Shown here: positions 59,595 through 64,000 of the stretch, piece by piece
How positions within the stretch are numbered: position 1 is the first letter of the stretch
Layout: the number at the start of each line of letters is the position of its first letter
Assembly: GCA_020064725.1 (NCBI GenBank)
Contig: JAGTWJ010000001.1
Location: 1,984,001 to 2,048,000 of the forward strand
Direction: 5' to 3'
Origin: Drechslerella dactyloides
Taxonomy: Eukaryota; Ascomycota; Orbiliomycetes; Orbiliales; Orbiliaceae
Length of the DNA: 64,000 nt
Notes under the pieces: generated by a model
What the model was told of the DNA's origin: nothing
Database searches by the model: none
The model's input: the letters and a program-made list of their open reading frames with translations, nothing else
Made by a program: the position numbers and the translations under genes

Positions 59595-61515
59595 TTAAGA
59601 GCCACCCTCCAGTTTCTTTCTGTACAGCTCCGCACCAAGCCCCTGCAGCCGTCTTGCAGCTTGCTCAGGGGTGATATCACGCTGCGGCTCGGCCAGCAGC
59701 TCGTATCTAGGAGGAGCTCGCATTAGCAACAATATCAGGGAATCACGCTCAGGCAAGTAAAGGCGAGACTGGATCCGCTCCTGCGGTAGCTTACCCGACC
59801 TGAAACTTCTTTACGGTAGCGCTCCGCAGTAGCGGCGGCAAAAAGTGCAGGTGGACGTGATTCGCTGCGTGTTCTTCATCGGTACCCCTCAGCGGCGCCT
59901 GGTGGATCCCCATGCCTGCGACAACCATTAATACGCAAGAACAAGAATAAGGATACGCCGGAAATGGCATCGATTGAACTTACTGTATGGGAACTGCGTC
60001 TCGAACAAGTTATCATACTTGATAGCAATCGTGCTGATGATGTCTGCAAACAGCTCTCTATCCTTATCGCTCTCGAGCTCCAGGATGGTCTTAATGCAGC
60101 GCTTGCTGAGCACAAGCGTCTCGAAGGGCCAGAACGCCCACCAGGGGCACACTGCCACCCAAGCGTCGTTTTCAGCGACTATCCGTTCTCGTTTCTCCAG
60201 CTCGACGGCGAGATAGTCGCACAACATGCAGGAGCCGTGGGCTTGCTGGTACTCCATCATGTTCTTCAGCTCCGCCGCCGGCTCTTCGGGAAGATGGCTT
60301 GTCGTCCACGCTTGGCAGTGCGGATGAGGGTTGCTGCAGCCCATTGCCGCGCCCTTGTTCTCGAAGATCTGGATGGAACGGAACGGCGTGTTTGACTGGA
60401 CATCGCGGTAGAGGCTTTGCCAGGTGCCCACGATCGTGGAGATCTCTGGAATTGACATGTCCGCTAGTGTCCTAGTCCACATTCCGCCGTTAGATACCAT
60501 GATCCATTGCTCTGGCGAGATCCCGTCGATCAATCGGCGATGAGGAATGCGTACTTGTTGTGGGCGGGCGAGAAGCAGACCACGTAGCATTTCCCCTTGA
60601 CGCCCTCGGCCTTGAGCAGCAGCGATGTCTTGTCTATGCGCCGATAGGACTCCGCATTAGCTCCAGCTTCGATTGCGACCTGGCATTGCAACAGTCCGAG
60701 CACGACCAGGAAGGACGCTCGAGCACGCATGTCCCAGATCATGCACGCATGAATGGCGCAAAATCAACGACCGACGTCAAAGCTCACATACCATCGGACT
60801 GGGGAGGATCATAGTCCGCCTGCTCTTCCTTCACGGCGGAGAAGTCGTTCACAAAGACGAACGTGTTCTTGAAGTCCGGGTTCTGCGCACCGCCCGACCG
60901 CTTGTTTCCGGGACACAGGTAGCACTGGACGTGATGTCGCGATGAGCACGTATGCGCGTTAGCCCCGAATCGAACGAGCGTGGCCGCATTTGCATTCCGA
61001 CGCGGTAGTCGCCACGAGCGGCGCTGGCAGGAATGCATGCGTGCAGATCTGAAGCCGGGCTCGTATTGGACGTACCTCGGGATCGTAGTCCGGCAGTGTG
61101 TTCTTGCCCTGGGTCTCCTGCTGGCCGCTGCAGCGGCGGTCCGTCAAAGAGAGTTAGCTCGGCGATGGGCATGGCATGTCGTGGCCAGTCGGGCTGTCTG
61201 TCATGGCGATGTCATGTCACATATCTTGCGGCATTGGACAAATATGGTCGCCGCCGGATTTGGCTGGCGACTGTGTTGCCTAGCTGCCCACCACCACCGC
61301 CCCGCCAGCACGCACGGAGATACAGACGGACGTCCCATCAGGACGAGACATCGCGGCACGAACACCGACCGATGGAGCCGGCCAGACTCGAGGGCTTTGA
61401 TACGCGGAACTTACAGCCACGGCCGCTTGGTCCGATGCGGCGACACGAGGATCCAGTTGTCCCTCAGCGGGTTGTACCGTCTGTGCGAGATGTCGTCCAG
61501 CACGGATTCGTCCAT
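59595..61515 (-). CDS. GAL7: Galactose-1-phosphate uridylyltransferase
   Basis: Leloir pathway enzyme moving UMP from UDP-glucose to galactose 1-phosphate in the cytosol. Seven minus-strand exons: 61415-61515, 61076-61127, 60792-60924, 60555-60666, 59984-60471, 59795-59915 and 59595-59706, giving 372 residues, the usual size. The start MDESVLDDISHRRYNPLRD matches the family N-terminus. Motifs: SPHRTKRPWLGQQE, the zinc CxxC in CYLCPGN, CFSPAHNKTLADMSIPEI, catalytic NPHPHCQAW, SMGIHQAPLRG and HVHLHFLPPLLRSATVKKF with metal and substrate His residues. Exon 4 is the only uncertain edge: the acceptor may be AAG (exon from 60666) or, six bases later, GAG (from 60660), differing by two residues. No other GAL genes are adjacent, so there is no galactose cluster here. 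Confidence 0.95.
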
Positions 61516-64000
61516 CCTGAGCAGGTCGCCGGGGCGCGTCCTTGGTGCTCGACTGGAGCTGTGCTGACAGTTGATGTTAGGTCGTTTGAAGGAAGCGATG
61601 TATCAAGTACCGAGTGTGCAGATGAACTCGAGCCCGTCGATTGAATTGGCCTCCACGGTTCTCCCCAAGTTCCCGCCATGGTTGGAGGGGATCGAATGCA
61701 TCTCGCTTCGAACTCACTTCAAGAGCCCCGCTGCTCCCGCTTACAATGCTCCCGGTATCGTGCCGGGGGAAACCCAGCCTTCTCGTGCTCTCCACCCAGG
61801 TGAGCTGCTGCTATTGCCTCACTACCTCCACGACGGCGAGATGGAAGCTCCAGCTATGCCTACAAGTACAGGTGGTATCAAGAACAGCTCGACGACGACG
61901 ACACCAGCCAGTGAGAACACGCCCGAGGGACAAACTATCCGCAAAGAGTCGGCTAGCACCAGCCACAGAGCTTTGCTCTGCTGGAAATCGCTCAACCCGA
62001 AAAAAGCTGGAGCCTAACCAACGAACCAAGACCGACGCAGTGCTAGCGTGTCGACGGGAATGTGGGGAACCTGCCGGCATGCCTCGCAAGGACCAGGGAA
62101 ATGTCACCCAGCGAGCAGCATGGCAGCCGGGCGCCGGGTTCGCCTAAATTTTGGGCTGCCTGCATCTGGAGGGCCGCCCGATACGGTGCACTCCTCCGGC
62201 ATCTTGCGGTGTGCTGTCGAGGAATTCGATGCAGCGTCCGTCTGCCTGCTTGCCGGTCATGCCTTGTCCTGCCCTGTCCCGCCATGCCATGCCATGCACC
62301 GTCGACCTTGTCTGCCTGCGTCGACGCGCATGATGGGCCGCAGGAGGTTGTCAGTACTTGTACCTATCGGATGCGTCGAGCGTCGACAGAAAACGCACAT
62401 CCGAATCATCCTGTGGCGAGCCGGCATGTCTGGCTCCTTCGTGCGTTTGCCTTCGTGACGCCCCACCACACTTGGTCTCCACGTTTTTCGCACGTGCCAA
62501 TAGTCGCTGCCGTCCTAAGCAAAGGGACAGCCGACTGGACCAAGATTTTTTCCTTCCGGTGCATGCGCGCAGCAAACGTAACTAATACAGTAACGTAACG
62601 ACAGATCGGGTGAGGGAGACAGCTCGAATACACAATGCATTTCCAGCACCTTAATTCTGACGACCTGTTGCTGTTGGAAGTTGGATGAGATCGTCACCGT
62701 CAGGCACCGACGGCATTCTCCTAAGAAAGGAAAAATTAGAAGCCGAGAAGAAAAAAAAAAAAAAAAAAAAAAAAAAGCACCCGTTGGAGTATTTTCCGGC
62801 AGCTTATCTCACACCATCGTCTCGACTCCTGCCCGGCTCGCAAGCTTGTGTCACAACGCTCTATTGACCCTTTTCTTTCTTGCTCGTTAACGTTACTTGA
62901 GCCGACGGTTGACGGCTGGCCGGCTCGCTACTCGATCCACAATTAAGATTTCACAGTCCAACCCACGGCTGCACAAAGAGCCAAAAACAGGCGAAGGGGC
63001 GGGAAGTGGTGAACGCCTGAAAAAGAGGAAATGCGCTAACTATCCGTGTGCTGTGCAGCTCTCACAGCTTCCAGTCCGCCTGTGCTGCATTACATTCCTC
63101 CTCTGCAGGTTGCGGCGTAAGTAGGCTTGCCATGCGAGGAAACGAGGCGAGATCGAATTTTGCAGCTTTCCCAGTCTCCTTCGATTTGCAGTGCAATATC
63201 CTCGGCATGAGCATGAGTTTCCTTAAATTCTTGTCCCGCAGCCTAGCATGAACAGCAACAGAAGCAGTCGCAGCGGAAAAGAACAACAGCAACTAAGACA
63301 GAAGAGAAAAACAGCCATGCTCACGTTCGCGGCGGGGAGCGAGGTCTTCTCGTTCCGGTGCCTTAGAAACATCCCAGTTGGAACTAAATTGCAAAATTGA
63401 AAAGATAACGAAAAGAAAAGTTGGAGGCACAAAAAAAGGCGGCCGGCGGGACGGGATGGGTCTAGAATCTGGACCGCAGCGCAAAGCAAGATAGTGAAGC
63501 TTGATAACCTTGAAATGGATACGCCGAGCAAAAGAAAGAACAGAAAGAAAGCGGTACCTGACGATGCCCAGGCAATTCAATAAACTCCGGGTTACTATTC
63601 TACCTGTGTCATGAGGCAAGAGTTACATGTTGATTGGCCATCAACAAGCAACCACAAGGCAACCAGTCACGCCCGCGTCGAAGAAAATGAACCGAACGAA
63701 AGAAGTGATAAATTTGAAATACCAATGGCTAAACACGACTCAGCTCAACAATGGCGAGCACAACCCCTTGCATCCAGATCCAAATCCAAACGTACCTGAG
63801 CGCTACTAGCCATACATGCGACGACTCGATGTGCACCTTTTGCTTCCGTCATCATTATTGTCAAAGGGAGCGTTCAACCAATCCGGCGGCACATACACGT
63901 CGACGTGATGCGGACCAACTTATCGTCTGTCGCACAGCATCTAAACTCTCCCTCCTGTTGAAAACAAAAAGTCAAAACTGCGAAACGTCTCACAGGTATC
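61516..64000. other. Right end of window, no secure gene
   Basis: Promoter side of GAL7 followed by about 2 kb with no recognisable coding sequence. It holds an A26 tract (62751-62776) and purine-rich blocks. Short frames here are Arg/Ser- or Lys-rich and resemble no family. Confidence 0.5.
62751..62776. repeat. A26 homopolymer tract
   Basis: Twenty-six consecutive A on the plus strand, the longest homopolymer in the window. No adjacent coding remnant or duplicated target site is apparent. Confidence 0.9.

Noticed and set aside
1..64000. tRNA or rRNA genes
   Set aside because: I looked for B-box words such as GGTTCGAATCC on both strands and found only partial matches (for example near 22034 and 29284) without acceptor stems. 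A covariance search could still find one.
1..64000. Secondary-metabolite cluster or transposon
   Set aside because: No synthase, transporter, transposase or reverse-transcriptase motifs were seen; genes present are dispersed housekeeping genes.

Overview
The window is nuclear DNA of a filamentous ascomycete (Pezizomycotina). The protein-coding genes are interrupted by short introns (mostly about 50-200 bp) with GTAAGT-, GTACGT- or GTGAGT-like donors, CTAAC/CTAAT/CTGAC branch sites and YAG acceptors. The gene products (ChaC-like cyclotransferase, Rad53-type kinase with two FHA domains, Pef1, Pex5, GAL7, fungal bestrophin-like protein) read as those of this group. I built the gene models by joining reading frames across splice sites and checking phase and family motifs. 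I see no bacterial-style operons, no transposase or reverse transcriptase, no CRISPR array and no confident tRNA or rRNA.

Layout: eIF3d (3' part only, +, 1-1292); ChaC-type gamma-glutamylcyclotransferase with a 5-nt microexon (+, 1949-3544); glycine-rich RRM protein (-, 5310-6296); an 8 kb gene-poor stretch; a 774-residue protein of unknown function with KEN and PIP-like motifs (+, 14650-17338); penta-EF-hand protein (+, 19566-21160); a 548-residue unknown protein rich in S/T-P sites (-, 24119-25816); a 5.5 kb gene-poor stretch; Rad53/Chk2-like kinase (+, 31348-34815); ribulose-phosphate 3-epimerase (-, 35922-36843); a 146-residue unknown protein (+, 37472-38093); a 5.8 kb gene-poor stretch; a large intronless methyltransferase-domain protein (+, 43896-47411); PEX5 (+, 48377-50364); a 143-codon upstream ORF followed by a 381-residue single-pass membrane protein (+, 51843-53498); bestrophin-like channel protein (-, 55718-57715); GAL7 (-, 59595-61515); and a gene-poor right end.

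Most genes are housekeeping and dispersed, with no sign of a biosynthetic cluster or one shared pathway. Processes represented are translation initiation, glutathione turnover, DNA-damage checkpoint, pentose phosphate pathway, Leloir galactose pathway and peroxisomal protein import. Coding sequence at 43.9-53.5 kb is strikingly GC-rich at third codon positions, while that at 14.6-17.3 kb is not. Intergenic DNA is rich in palindromic words (notably TGCATGCA), homopolymer tracts and short tandem repeats. The observations I find most worth following up are the microexon in the ChaC gene, the KEN/PIP-like unknown protein, and the 143-codon upstream ORF.
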